Origin: Burkholderiales bacterium
GTDB taxonomy: Bacteria > Pseudomonadota > Gammaproteobacteria > Burkholderiales > SG8-41
Length of the DNA stretch: 48,605 nt
Direction: 5' to 3'
Assembly: GCA_030833315.1 (NCBI GenBank)
Contig: JAURHM010000022.1
Coordinates: 1-48,605 of the forward strand
The position numbers and the translations under genes are program-made. The notes below the pieces were generated by a model. It did no database searches, was not told where the DNA came from, and saw only the letters and a list, made by a program, of their open reading frames with translations. Positions 25,115 through 33,516 of the stretch are shown in pieces (position 1 is the stretch's first letter; each line of letters opens with the position of its first letter).

Positions 25115-26562
25115 TCCTTGATCTCCTTGGTCACGGGTTGCAGTTCGGTACGGCTGCGGCCAGCCAGCCAGCCCGGCAGGATCGCCGAGAACAGTCCGGC
25201 AGCACCACCGGCACGCACCACCATCAATGCATCTTCATGAAACTTCGGCACCTGCTCACCGGCACGGCTGGCCGGTATGCCCTCGCCCACGCCATCCGCA
25301 CCGGCAACCAGTTCTGCGCCGGGTCTGATGGTTGCCTCGTACAGTGCACGTTCAATTCGCGCGCGGTCCCAGCCAGCTTCACGGTAAATGCCGTAATGCT
25401 CCGGCGACAGCACCAGCACCGCACGTGCCGACTGCACCAGCCTGGGATGGCCGATATTCACCAGCGACATCGCGAACGATTTCGTCAACGCTTCGGGCGT
25501 GCGTGATTTCTGGTCGACAAACGCCTCGGGACCGTGCCCCTGGAACAGCGTCACCGCGGACTTGCCCGGCGCAATGCCGCGCGCCTGCGCCAGCGGCTGC
25601 CAGGCCGGATCGGATTCATCTTCGGCAAAACACAGTGTGAATTTGCTCGGTGCGCCCAGCGTTGCACGGTCCACTTCTCCCGGACGGCCACCGCCGACAT
25701 TGCGCACGATCAGATTCAGCGCACGACCGATGGTGGCGTTGGCGCGATTGCCCTGACCCAGCGCATTGATGCCGCTGTTCATGCCGATACGCTTGACGAT
25801 CGGGCCGTTGACGATGATCACCGGCGACGAGAAATACGTGGTTGCCAGCACGCCATGCAGCGTGAACACCGGCTCCAGTGCCGCCTCGATTGCCGCCAGC
25901 AGCACCGGCATATATTCCGGTTTGCAACCGGCCATCACCGCATTGATGGTGACTTTTTCGACCGTGCATTCGGCAAGATTCGGCGGAATGCGACCGACAA
26001 TCTCGTCGGGCTTGCGCGAAGTACCTTTGAGCATCGCGATCACCCGTTCGTCAGTCGGTGGCGTGACCGGCAGGCCGTCGGTCCAGCCGAGCTCGTAACA
26101 GACTTCGGCCGGATCGATGTTTTCGCCGTATTCCACCTTGCGCGCTGCGAGCCATGTGGCGCCGCTGTGTTTGGCTTCCAGCTTCTCGGCCACCCCGGGC
26201 TCGAGTGAACGCGACCCTCATCCCGGCCGCAATACCGGCAGATGCACGCCGAGGTCGGCAATACCGGTCAGGCGCTGCCAGCCGGCGCGGTCCCAGCCGA
26301 CGACGCGCTCGACTTCACGGCCGCCCTGATAACGGATCAGCGTCGGCATGGATTCAATATTGTTTCTCCACGACCAGCCGAGTTCACGGTCATCAATCAC
26401 GCCGGTCACACCCGCAGGGAACTGCGGATCATCCTGCGATACAACACGGAAATCACGGCACTCGGCAGCCGCACGACGCATTTCATTTTCAATCAGCACG
26501 CAGGTTTCGCAGGCGCGCTTGGCAAACACGACCAGGCCGTCGCGGATCAATGAATCAGACAA
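25111..26562 (-). CDS. Thioredoxin-like/partner-domain fusion selenoprotein (in-frame TGA)
   Basis: One frame runs from a TTG start at 26562 (GGAGG 6 nt upstream) to TGA 25111, interrupted only by TGA 26218-26220. Read as Sec115 it gives 483 residues. Residues 1-105 are thioredoxin-like: VVFAKRACETC with a CxxC (C18, C21), and MPTLIRYQGG with the cis-Pro. The junction is VLRPG-Sec-GSRSLEPG. Residues 124-483 form the partner domain also encoded alone at 45641-46753: DGLPVTPPTDERV, NAVMAGCKPEYMP (C213) and NSGINALGQGNRANATIGRA. I recall Cys-containing homologues with a CGS at this junction, which would support Sec. The alternative is two genes, the second from GTG 26193, but that GTG has no convincing ribosome-binding site. 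The reaction is unknown; a thiol/selenol redox role is inferred. Confidence 0.8.
26185..26205 (-). promoter_or_regulatory. Putative bacterial SECIS element, fusion selenoprotein
   Basis: Downstream of the TGA at 26218-26220 the message can fold as CTCG/CGAG and GCC/GGC, with one bulged A, closed by the loop CGGGGU. The loop begins 20 nt after the TGA and has G at its second position, as expected for a bacterial SECIS. The stem is shorter than in the two UGSC genes, so this is the least certain of the three. Confidence 0.55.
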
Positions 26563-26625
26563 CAGGCGCCTCCGGAATTGTTGCAGTTGGGTGAATCGCC
26601 TCTCATTCTGCTACGCTAATCGCCC

Positions 26626-26820
26626 ATGCTCAACCCTGAAAAAACCTGCCGGCTTCAGTTCATCCTGTTGATTGCGGCCCTGACGGCTTGCGCGCCGCTG
26701 GAATGGCACCAATCCGGCGCATCGCCGGACTCGGAAGGTTTTGCACAGGAACAGGACCTGATGCGCCGCTGCATGCAGAATCAGGGTTATATCCTGCAGA
26801 CCAAACCGCAATCCCCGTGA
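26626..26820 (+). CDS. Small putative lipoprotein
   Basis: A 64-residue protein with a type II signal peptide: a basic start, the hydrophobic core LQFILLIAALTAC and a lipobox LTAC with the lipidated Cys near residue 22. The remaining 40 residues are polar, with a QEQDLMRRCMQNQGYIL segment that could be helical and contains one further Cys. It diverges from the fusion selenoprotein gene by about 60 nt and ends 6 nt before the next aldo/keto reductase gene, so the two are probably co-transcribed. Function unknown. Confidence 0.72.
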   Translation: MLNPEKTCRLQFILLIAALTACAPLEWHQSGASPDSEGFAQEQDLMRRCMQNQGYILQTKPQSP

Positions 26821-26826
26821 GCGACC

Positions 26827-27747
26827 GTGACCGATCCTTCCTTCAAGCGACGCCTGCTGCTGCAGGCTGGCGCTGCCGCCCTGCTTTTACCAGTGACTGA
26901 AACCCGCGCAGCGCCGGCCGGCCTGATTACCCGCGCGATACCGCGCAGCGGCGAACGCCTGCCGGCAATCGGACTCGGCACCTACCAGGTGTTTGACCTG
27001 CCCCAATCGCAGCTGGCCGGCACCGAACTGCAGGCCGTGCTGAAACGCTTCGTCGAACTCGGCGGTGCCGTTGTTGACTCCTCCCCCATGTACGGTCACG
27101 CGGAAGCCACCACTGGCATACTCAGCAGCGCATTAAATGCGCGCAAATCGCTGTTTTTCGCCACCAAGGTCTGGACCAGCGGTCGCGAAGCCGGCATTCG
27201 CCAGATGGAAGACTCCTTTCGCCTGATGCAGACCAAAACCATTGACCTGATGCAGGTACACAACCTGCTCGACCTGAAGGTCCACCTGCCGGTGCTGCGC
27301 GACTGGAAAAAAGCCGGGCGCATCCGCTATCTCGGCATCACCCACTATCACGCAGGCGCCCATGCCGAAGTCGAAAAACTGGTCAAAACCGGTGATTTCG
27401 ATTTTGTACAGATCAACTATTCGATGGATGAACCCGAGGCCGAGGCGCGCCTGCTGCCTGCCTGCGCAGACTCCGGCACTGCAACATTGATCAACCGGCC
27501 GTTTTCACAGGCGGGCCTGTTCGGCAAAGTGCGCGGCAAACCGCTGCCGCCTTGGTGCGCCGACATCGACTGCAGCAGCTGGGCACAGTTTTTCCTGAAA
27601 TGGATCATCAGTCACCCGGAAGTGACATGCGCGATCCCCGGCACCGGGCGCGTCGCGCATATCGAGGACAATATGGCCGCCTGCATCGGACGCCTGCCCG
27701 GTGCAGCACTACGAAAAAAAATGACAGCGTATTTTTCAACTCTGTAA
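26827..27747 (+). CDS. Aldo/keto reductase with Tat-like signal
   Basis: A 306-residue aldo/keto reductase starting at GTG 26827. The N-terminus SFKRRLLLQAGAAALLLPVTETRA is Tat-like, with R8-R9 and a following LLL, although the residue after the arginines is Leu. The catalytic tetrad is complete: D84 and Y89 in VVDSSPMYGHAE, K114 in FFATKV and H145 in LMQVHN. It is a paralogue of the protein at 22525-23484, sharing the IPRSGERLPxIGLGT start and the SWxQFFLKxxxxHPxVxxxxPGT end. Export of an NADPH-dependent fold is odd and implies insertion of the cofactor before transport or a different electron source. Confidence 0.86.
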   Translation: MTDPSFKRRLLLQAGAAALLLPVTETRAAPAGLITRAIPRSGERLPAIGLGTYQVFDLPQSQLAGTELQAVLKRFVELGGAVVDSSPMYGHAEATTGILSSALNARKSLFFATKVWTSGREAGIRQMEDSFRLMQTKTIDLMQVHNLLDLKVHLPVLRDWKKAGRIRYLGITHYHAGAHAEVEKLVKTGDFDFVQINYSMDEPEAEARLLPACADSGTATLINRPFSQAGLFGKVRGKPLPPWCADIDCSSWAQFFLKWIISHPEVTCAIPGTGRVAHIEDNMAACIGRLPGAALRKKMTAYFSTL

Positions 27748-27814
27748 GGTTTGCGCGGCCAGCGTCTGCAGCGTATTGTGAACTCCGCTTCATCCACACT
27801 CAAAGGGAGGGGTC

Positions 27815-28297
27815 ATGTCTGCAATAAAAACAGCTCTGAAACTGCTGTCGGCTGCCTGCATCACCGCAATCTCGCTGAACGCTGCCGCTCAGGCACGGCC
27901 CGATTACGGTCCAGCCATCAATGCGGCCACTGCAAAAAAACTCGCCGCAGCAGCAATCGCCGAATGCACCAAAAACAAATGGAATGTGGCTATCGCCATC
28001 GTTGACACCCACGGCGGCCTTGTCTATTACGAGCGCATGGAAAACACCCAGACTGCCAGCTTCGATATCGCCATCATGAAAGCAAAGGTCGGCGCCATGT
28101 ACCGCCGCGCCACCCGCGCCTTCGTTGAAACCATTGCCAAGGACGGCCCTGCAGCATTGTCCCTTCCCGGCGTCGTCGCCTCCCCTGGCGGCATGCCGAT
28201 CTTCCAGGATGGCAAGGTCATCGGCGGCATGGGCGCCAGCGGTGTCACCGGCGATCAGGACGAGCAGTGCGTCAAGGCCGGTCTCGCCGCAATGTAA
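27815..28297 (+). CDS. GlcG/HbpS-family heme-degrading domain protein, secreted
   Basis: A 160-residue protein with a good ribosome-binding site (GGGAGGGG) and a signal peptide ending NAAAQA. The rest is one GlcG/HbpS domain (formerly DUF336): AKKLAAAAIAECTKNKWNVAIAIVDTHGGLVYYERM, ASFDIAIMKAKVGAMYRR, and the glycine-rich end GGMPIFQDGKVIGGMGASGVTGDQDEQC. Members bind heme or cobalamin-like cofactors or accompany glycolate and alcohol catabolic genes, often in the periplasm. A strong terminator follows, so the lipoprotein, AKR and this gene may form one unit. Confidence 0.9.
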   Translation: MSAIKTALKLLSAACITAISLNAAAQARPDYGPAINAATAKKLAAAAIAECTKNKWNVAIAIVDTHGGLVYYERMENTQTASFDIAIMKAKVGAMYRRATRAFVETIAKDGPAALSLPGVVASPGGMPIFQDGKVIGGMGASGVTGDQDEQCVKAGLAAM

Positions 28298-28322
28298 CCA
28301 AGCCTTCACCAGTGGTATAAAC

Positions 28323-28346
28323 GGGACCTTCAAGGTCCCTTTTTTT
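28323..28346 (+). terminator. Rho-independent terminator after GlcG/HbpS gene
   Basis: GGGACC pairs with GGTCCC around a TTCAA loop and is followed by seven T residues. It lies 25 nt after the stop of the GlcG/HbpS gene and just before the next gene's start, so it separates two transcription units. Confidence 0.88.
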
Positions 28347-28361
28347 CGTGTGCGCACATTC

Positions 28362-29249
28362 ATGAATCTGTCCATCCATTCCCTGCGGCTGCTCCTCTGC
28401 GCCTGCATCCTGATGCTTGCCGCCGGCTGCAGCATGGTGCGCGTCGGCTACAACCAGGTCGACACGCTGGCAGGATGGATGGCACATGAGTACTTCGATC
28501 TCGAGCCCGCACAGCGGGATGATTTTTCCCGGCGCTTTGAAAAACTGCATGCCTGGCATCGGCGCGACCAGTTACCCGAATACGCGCAATTCCTGTCTGA
28601 AACCAAAATCAGGGCGCAACGCGGAATATCCGCCACCGACATGCTCTGGCTGTTCGACGGCATGAAATCCCGCTATGCGGCGATTGCGGTTCGAGCCGCC
28701 CCGGATGCCGCAGAACTGCTTGCAGGATTAAGCGATAGCCAAATCGACCACCTGCGCCGCGAATTTGGCCGTATGAACGAAAAATTCCTCAAGGAAAACC
28801 GGACACTGGAATCGATAGCGGCACGCCGGCTGCGCCAGCAGCGCACCGCGCTCGCCCAGATCCGCGACTGGGTTGGCCCGCTCTCCGACAGCCAGGAATC
28901 GCGCGTCATCACACTGCTGCAAACATTACCCCTGACCGACGCACTGCGCCACGAAGACCGCCAGCGCCGCCAACGCGAATTCCTCGCGCTGCTCGAAACC
29001 CGCAAGACCGACCGCAACGGATTCACCAAGCGCGTGCGCGAGTGGCTACTGAACTGGGAACGCAACCGTCCGCCGGAACTGGCGCGCAGCTTGGAAGAGT
29101 CCTGGAAAAAGCGTGCCGAGTTTTCCGCTGCGGTCGACAAAATGCTCACGACCGAGCAACGCAGCCACCTCAGCCACCGGCTGCAGGATTACATCGACGA
29201 TTTCCGTTACCTCGCCGCCCAAAAAACGGCGGTCGCCAGAAACGACTGA
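28362..29249 (+). CDS. DUF6279-type lipoprotein
   Basis: A 295-residue predicted lipoprotein: a hydrophobic leader LRLLLCACILMLAAGC with the lipobox LAAGC, then MVRVGYNQVDTLAGWMAHEYFDLEPAQ, a block I associate with the DUF6279 family. The remainder is highly charged and helical, rich in Arg, Glu and Leu (for example RRLRQQRTALAQIRDWVGPLSDSQ), probably a helical bundle facing the periplasm. The start at 28362 is chosen for the signal peptide; the frame is open further upstream but overlaps the preceding gene. Function unknown. Confidence 0.83.
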   Translation: MNLSIHSLRLLLCACILMLAAGCSMVRVGYNQVDTLAGWMAHEYFDLEPAQRDDFSRRFEKLHAWHRRDQLPEYAQFLSETKIRAQRGISATDMLWLFDGMKSRYAAIAVRAAPDAAELLAGLSDSQIDHLRREFGRMNEKFLKENRTLESIAARRLRQQRTALAQIRDWVGPLSDSQESRVITLLQTLPLTDALRHEDRQRRQREFLALLETRKTDRNGFTKRVREWLLNWERNRPPELARSLEESWKKRAEFSAAVDKMLTTEQRSHLSHRLQDYIDDFRYLAAQKTAVARND

Positions 29250-29286
29250 GCTAAAATCCGTCATCCCCAAACACCTAATTGCACTG

Positions 29287-30444
29287 ATGCCCACCTATAC
29301 CGGCCGTATTGACTCCAAACTGCCCCGCGTCGGCACCACCATTTTCACGGTGATGTCGCGCCTTGCCGCCGAGCACAATGCGATCAACCTGTCGCAGGGA
29401 TTCCCCGACTTTGACTGCGCACCAGAACTGCGTGCACTGGTCACCAAATACATCAATTCCGGGCTAAACCAGTATCCGCCGATGGCCGGCGTCGCGCCGC
29501 TGCGCGAAGCCATCGCCGCCAAGAATGAAACGCTGTACGGTATCCGCTACGACGTCGAACAGGAAATCACCGTGGTGCCCGGCGCCACCTACGGCATCTA
29601 CACCGCCGTCGCCGCGATGATCCGGCCCGGCGACGAAGTCATCCTGTTCGAACCGACTTATGACAGTTACGCCCCGGCCGTGGAAGTGCATGGCGGCGTG
29701 CCGGTTTATGTGCAACTGCGTTACCCCGACTACAGCATCGACTGGCAAGCCGTTCAGGCGGCGATCACCCCCAGAACCAAATTACTGATCATCAACACAC
29801 CGAACAATCCGACCGCGACCGTCATGTCATCGGAAGACATGCGCATGCTTGAAGGCCTGTTGCGCGGCACCGATATTGCCGTGATCAGCGATGAAGTCTA
29901 TGAACACATCGTGTTTGACGGCCACCAGCACCAGAGCGTGACGCGTTTTCCCGGACTGGCCGAACGCAGCTTCCTGGTTTCTTCTTTCGGCAAGACCTAC
30001 AGCGTCACCGGCTGGAAAATGGGCTATGTCGCCGCACCCTGCGAACTGATGACGGAATTCCGCAAGGTGCACCAGTTCAACGCCTTTGTCGCCAATGGCC
30101 CATTCCAGTACGCCTTTGCCGAATTCATGAAAAATCCTGAGGCCTATCTACAGCTCGCTGCTTTCTATCAGAAAAAGCGGGATTTCTTTCTGGACGGAAT
30201 GAAGGGCTCACGTTTCAAACCCCTGCCCTCGCGCGGCACCTTTTTCCAGAACCTCGCCTATGACGCGATCAGCGATGAAAAGGATACCGATCTGGCGGTA
30301 CGCCTGACCAAGGAACACGGCGTCGCTTCAATACCAGTGTCGGTGTTTTACCGCCAGCCGCCGGCACATCGGGTGCTGCGGTTTTGTTTTGCCAAGTCCG
30401 AGGCAACTTTGGCGAAAGGGGCCGAAATCCTGAGCCGCCTCTAG
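29287..30444 (+). CDS. Pyridoxal-phosphate aminotransferase (methionine/kynurenine aminotransferase type)
   Basis: A 385-residue class I/II aminotransferase. Motifs include INLSQGFPDFDC, PGATYGIYTAVAAMIRPGDEV, NTPNNPTATV with the cofactor-binding Asn, and SSFGKTYSVTGWKMGY with the Schiff-base Lys and its flanking Ser. The C-terminal LRFCFAKS carries the substrate-carboxylate Arg. The pattern is closest to YbdL/methionine aminotransferase and kynurenine-glutamine transaminase-like enzymes, but substrate preference cannot be read directly. The ATG at 29287 gives the typical family length. It begins 37 nt after the lipoprotein gene. Confidence 0.9.
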   Translation: MPTYTGRIDSKLPRVGTTIFTVMSRLAAEHNAINLSQGFPDFDCAPELRALVTKYINSGLNQYPPMAGVAPLREAIAAKNETLYGIRYDVEQEITVVPGATYGIYTAVAAMIRPGDEVILFEPTYDSYAPAVEVHGGVPVYVQLRYPDYSIDWQAVQAAITPRTKLLIINTPNNPTATVMSSEDMRMLEGLLRGTDIAVISDEVYEHIVFDGHQHQSVTRFPGLAERSFLVSSFGKTYSVTGWKMGYVAAPCELMTEFRKVHQFNAFVANGPFQYAFAEFMKNPEAYLQLAAFYQKKRDFFLDGMKGSRFKPLPSRGTFFQNLAYDAISDEKDTDLAVRLTKEHGVASIPVSVFYRQPPAHRVLRFCFAKSEATLAKGAEILSRL

Positions 30445-30446
30445 GG

Positions 30447-31760
30447 TTAAAGACCGCCGTGCAAAGCGGCATACACATAAATCACCGCAATACAGATCAC
30501 CGTCACCTTGGCACTGAACCAGCGGTTCATCCCCAGCAGTTCCCCGAAGGGCAGTCCGTAACGCCCCGCCATCGCCAGCATGGTGTTCGACATCGGACAG
30601 GCGGTCAGTCCGACGCCCCAGCACATCAGGAAAGTCATAGCCAGCATCGTCTGATCGGGTTGCAGCGGCATGATCCACGGCCCCAGTACCGAAACCAGGA
30701 TGATCGGATGCAAGCCGATCCAGGCACAGAGATTCATCACGATCAGCACCAGGCTGGCCTGCAGGGGGCCGAAGTGCGAGAACGGCAACGCCAGATCCAG
30801 CACGTCGATGGCGCCGGTCATGCCGGCGGAAAGAATGCCCGCCGCCAGAAACAGGGTCAGTTCACCGTTCATTGCCGGAAGGCGGTTATGCACATGGCGC
30901 AGCAGTATTGCGACGGCACCCGCTCCACTGCGCACCAGTAAAGTCAGCACGGTGACCAGCGACGCCATTGCAGCAATGATCGCCAGTACCGACCAGCGCG
31001 GCTGCCATTCGTGGATAGCGAGCACGCTGACCGCCAGCACCGCCGGAACCCATAAGGCCTCAAGGTGCAGCGGGTAACCGACAAAATCGCGCCCGCCGCG
31101 GTGCCGTTCCGAGGTCAGCGTAAACCAGGTCACGGTAATGCCGGCAATGGCCACCGGAATGCCCCAGAAAATCAATTGTGTCAGGCGCGCTTCCGGCGCA
31201 AAGGTCAGCGCCGCTGCCATCGCGCCGTAAAACGGCGACCAGGCCGCGCCGACGATAAAGGCCTGCGACAGGCCCATCGCCTGCTCCATGGTCAGTTTGG
31301 CCCTTGCGCTGAGCCGGTCGGCAAAGATCGCCACCGCCGAAAAATTGATGACCGCACCGAACAGATGCACGCCGATCATGGTCTTGAACAACGCGCCGCG
31401 ACCGCTTTCCAGCGGTTCGGCATCCGACTCGCTGCTGACGGCAATCAACTGCAGGAAGGAAACCGCGATCAACATCCCAGCGAGCGGCACGTTTTGCGTC
31501 AAAGCCATCCCGATCAGGCCGCTGGCGCCACGCGTCATACTCCAGGCGATACCCAGAGCGCCGATACCGGCCAGCACCAGCACCATAACCAGCTGTTGCT
31601 GCGGCAGTCGCGGCAACAGCAACAGGCAGGCCGCCCAGGCAATGACGCCGGTCATCCATGCCGGATAGCCGGGCAGCCACACGGCCGCCACGACCAGAAT
31701 GACCACCGCGAGATAAAGCCACGCCGCAAGCACGTTGCGCGGCGACACCGGATTGTTCAA
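30447..31760 (-). CDS. Polytopic membrane transporter of ion-transporter type
   Basis: A 437-residue hydrophobic protein with about 11-12 membrane segments and long glycine-rich loops (VGAAWSPFYGAMAAALTFAPEA and GLTACPMSNTMLAMAGRYGLPFGELLG). The layout, with two similar halves and a polar re-entrant-like segment in each, is like secondary anion transporters of the CitMHS/DcuC/ArsB superfamily, but I do not recognise the exact family. The start is TTG at 31760, or GTG at 31748, and has a weak ribosome-binding site. It follows the SDR gene, with a strong palindrome between them. It is convergent with the aminotransferase, with 2 nt between the stops. Confidence 0.72.
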   Translation of the reverse strand: MNNPVSPRNVLAAWLYLAVVILVVAAVWLPGYPAWMTGVIAWAACLLLLPRLPQQQLVMVLVLAGIGALGIAWSMTRGASGLIGMALTQNVPLAGMLIAVSFLQLIAVSSESDAEPLESGRGALFKTMIGVHLFGAVINFSAVAIFADRLSARAKLTMEQAMGLSQAFIVGAAWSPFYGAMAAALTFAPEARLTQLIFWGIPVAIAGITVTWFTLTSERHRGGRDFVGYPLHLEALWVPAVLAVSVLAIHEWQPRWSVLAIIAAMASLVTVLTLLVRSGAGAVAILLRHVHNRLPAMNGELTLFLAAGILSAGMTGAIDVLDLALPFSHFGPLQASLVLIVMNLCAWIGLHPIILVSVLGPWIMPLQPDQTMLAMTFLMCWGVGLTACPMSNTMLAMAGRYGLPFGELLGMNRWFSAKVTVICIAVIYVYAALHGGL

Positions 31761-31775
31761 CGGAGACTTTCAGAT

Positions 31776-31799
31776 AGCCGGCGGGCGAACCCGCCGGCT
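31776..31799. terminator. Perfect 10-bp palindrome with UUCG loop
   Basis: AGCCGGCGGG pairs perfectly with CCCGCCGGCT around a four-base loop that is TTCG on the minus strand, the very stable UUCG tetraloop. It lies between the SDR gene and the downstream transporter gene. There is no T-run on the minus side, so it may stabilise the SDR message end or attenuate read-through rather than act as a full terminator. Confidence 0.55.
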
Positions 31800-31807
31800 G
31801 TTTGCGC

Positions 31808-32581
31808 TTAGAGCACGCCGGACAGGCCGCCGTCGACGTTGATACAGCAGCCGGTGACATAACTCGCTGCGTCGGAGGCGAGGAATGCAATCACATTGGC
31901 CACCTCTTCCGACTCACCCATGCGTTTCATCGGCACGGTTTTACCGGTATCGGCGTAATGCTGCTCCACCGTCTTGTTGTTGCGTGCAGCACCACGCTCC
32001 TGCTGCTTCGACTTGATCTTGCCCACGGCAACAACGTTGACCAGGATGTTGTCCGGCGCGAGTTCCTTGGACAGGCCTTTGGCCAGCGCCAGTCCTGCCG
32101 CACGGCTGACCGTGGTCGGGAACATTGCCGCCCCCGGCTGCTTGGCACCGACCATGTTCAGGTTGATGATGCGACCACCGCCGACTTTTTTCATGTGCGG
32201 AACCGCCGCGCGCGTGGTGCGCACCTGGGCCATGACCTTGATTTCCATATCCAGGTTCCAGAAAGAGTCATCGACTTTGTCAAAAGCCACCTGGCCGGAC
32301 CCGCCGGCATTGTTGACGACGATATCGAGGCGGCCGAAATATTTCGCAGCCTCCTCGATGAAGCGCTCCATGTCGCCTTCCTTCGACGCATCGGCAACAA
32401 CACCCAGCACGTCGCCGCCCTGCTTTTTCAGTTCGGCGGCGAAGGCCTGGATCAGCTCCGGACGCCGCGCACAGAACGCAACCTTCACGCCCTCCGCCAC
32501 CAGACGCTCCACAGTCGATTTGCCGATGCCCTCGGTGCCGCCGGTCACGGCAGCCACTTTTCCACGCAATCCCAATTCCAT
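31808..32581 (-). CDS. Short-chain dehydrogenase/reductase-like protein lacking the YxxxK motif
   Basis: A 257-residue Rossmann protein. The cofactor motif VTGGTEGIG (residues 12-20) and the NNAG motif (90-93) are normal. The catalytic region is not: where SDRs have Ser, Tyr and Lys, this protein has INLNMVGAKQPG and PTTVSRAAGL, so the YxxxK positions are T156 and R160. The C-terminal YVTGCCINVDGGLSG is typical. It may bind NAD(P)(H) without standard SDR catalysis, or use a different mechanism, as some divergent subfamilies do. It has a good AAGGAG site 8 nt before ATG and no sign of decay. Confidence 0.87.
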   Translation of the reverse strand: MELGLRGKVAAVTGGTEGIGKSTVERLVAEGVKVAFCARRPELIQAFAAELKKQGGDVLGVVADASKEGDMERFIEEAAKYFGRLDIVVNNAGGSGQVAFDKVDDSFWNLDMEIKVMAQVRTTRAAVPHMKKVGGGRIINLNMVGAKQPGAAMFPTTVSRAAGLALAKGLSKELAPDNILVNVVAVGKIKSKQQERGAARNNKTVEQHYADTGKTVPMKRMGESEEVANVIAFLASDAASYVTGCCINVDGGLSGVL

Positions 32582-32638
32582 AACGACAACTCCTTCTGAT
32601 GATTTAAACCTGCCAATGGCACACTAAGCAGTGCCGAA

Positions 32639-33406
32639 TCAGTTGCGCACCGCAGCAATCAATCTCCAGCGATGAAAAAACACGGTCTTGCCGTCCTTGA
32701 TTGCCAGTCCCATCCCGGCGCTGCGGCCCTCCTCGGCCAGCGCCCGCGCGACCACACGCAGCGATTGTGTCCGCAGCCCGTCGTCGGCAATACCCATCCA
32801 CTCCTCGAACTCCCGGGATTTGACCCAGGCTGAACGATCGAGAATTTCAAAACCCGATGCGGCAACCAGCGCATCCAGCCCGGTCGCCGGTAGCATGCGC
32901 AGATGCGAAGGATCGCGCAGATTTTCGATCGCGTTCTGTAACGCAGCCTCCGCCGCATCCTCGGAAACCACTACATCGACGACCACCAGACGCCCACCGG
33001 GACGCAGCACTCGGGCGACCTCGCGCAAAACAAGACCGGGATCAGCGAAATGATGGATGGCCAGACGGGTCACCACACCGTCAAACGATGCGTCGGCAAA
33101 AGGCAGTGCTTCGGCATTGCCTTGTTTGAATTCAACATTGGTCAACCCGGCTTCCGCACAGCGCTTGCGCGCTTTTTCCAGCATCGCCGGCGTGACGTCG
33201 AATCCGACCGCCTTCTTCGCGCCTCTGGCAACAGCGGCAGTCACCACACCCGGACCGCAGGCGAGATCAAGGATCACGCCCTTTGCGGCTTTTCCGAGCG
33301 CATCACCGAAGCGGTCTTCCACACGGTCATCCGCCTTCGGTGCATAAGCATCGAATGTCTGGGCCTGGCGGGTGAACTCCTCTTCAACGCGCTTGATGTG
33401 TTCCAT
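32639..33406 (-). CDS. Class I SAM-dependent methyltransferase
   Basis: A 255-residue methyltransferase of the Methyltransf_11/UbiE-like type. VILDLACGPGVVTAAVARG is the SAM motif, VGFDVTPAMLEKARKRC follows, then FKQGNAEALPFADASFDGVVTRLAIHHF and VARVLRPGGRLVVVDVV. The start at 33406 (EHIKRVEEEFTRQAQTFDAYAPKAD) gives the family length; a longer reading adds about 28 unlike residues. Substrate unknown. It is divergent from the hydroxyacid dehydrogenase gene and lies 57 nt upstream of the SDR gene, which runs in the same direction. Confidence 0.9.
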   Translation of the reverse strand: MEHIKRVEEEFTRQAQTFDAYAPKADDRVEDRFGDALGKAAKGVILDLACGPGVVTAAVARGAKKAVGFDVTPAMLEKARKRCAEAGLTNVEFKQGNAEALPFADASFDGVVTRLAIHHFADPGLVLREVARVLRPGGRLVVVDVVVSEDAAEAALQNAIENLRDPSHLRMLPATGLDALVAASGFEILDRSAWVKSREFEEWMGIADDGLRTQSLRVVARALAEEGRSAGMGLAIKDGKTVFFHRWRLIAAVRN

Positions 33407-33516
33407 GGCAGGCTGGTGTGTATAAGACGTGTATTGGACTACGGTGGCCGGCAAACAGCGAAATATTGTAACCTGATTGCCCTTCGACAACGCCCGACTT
33501 TCACTGCCGAAACACC

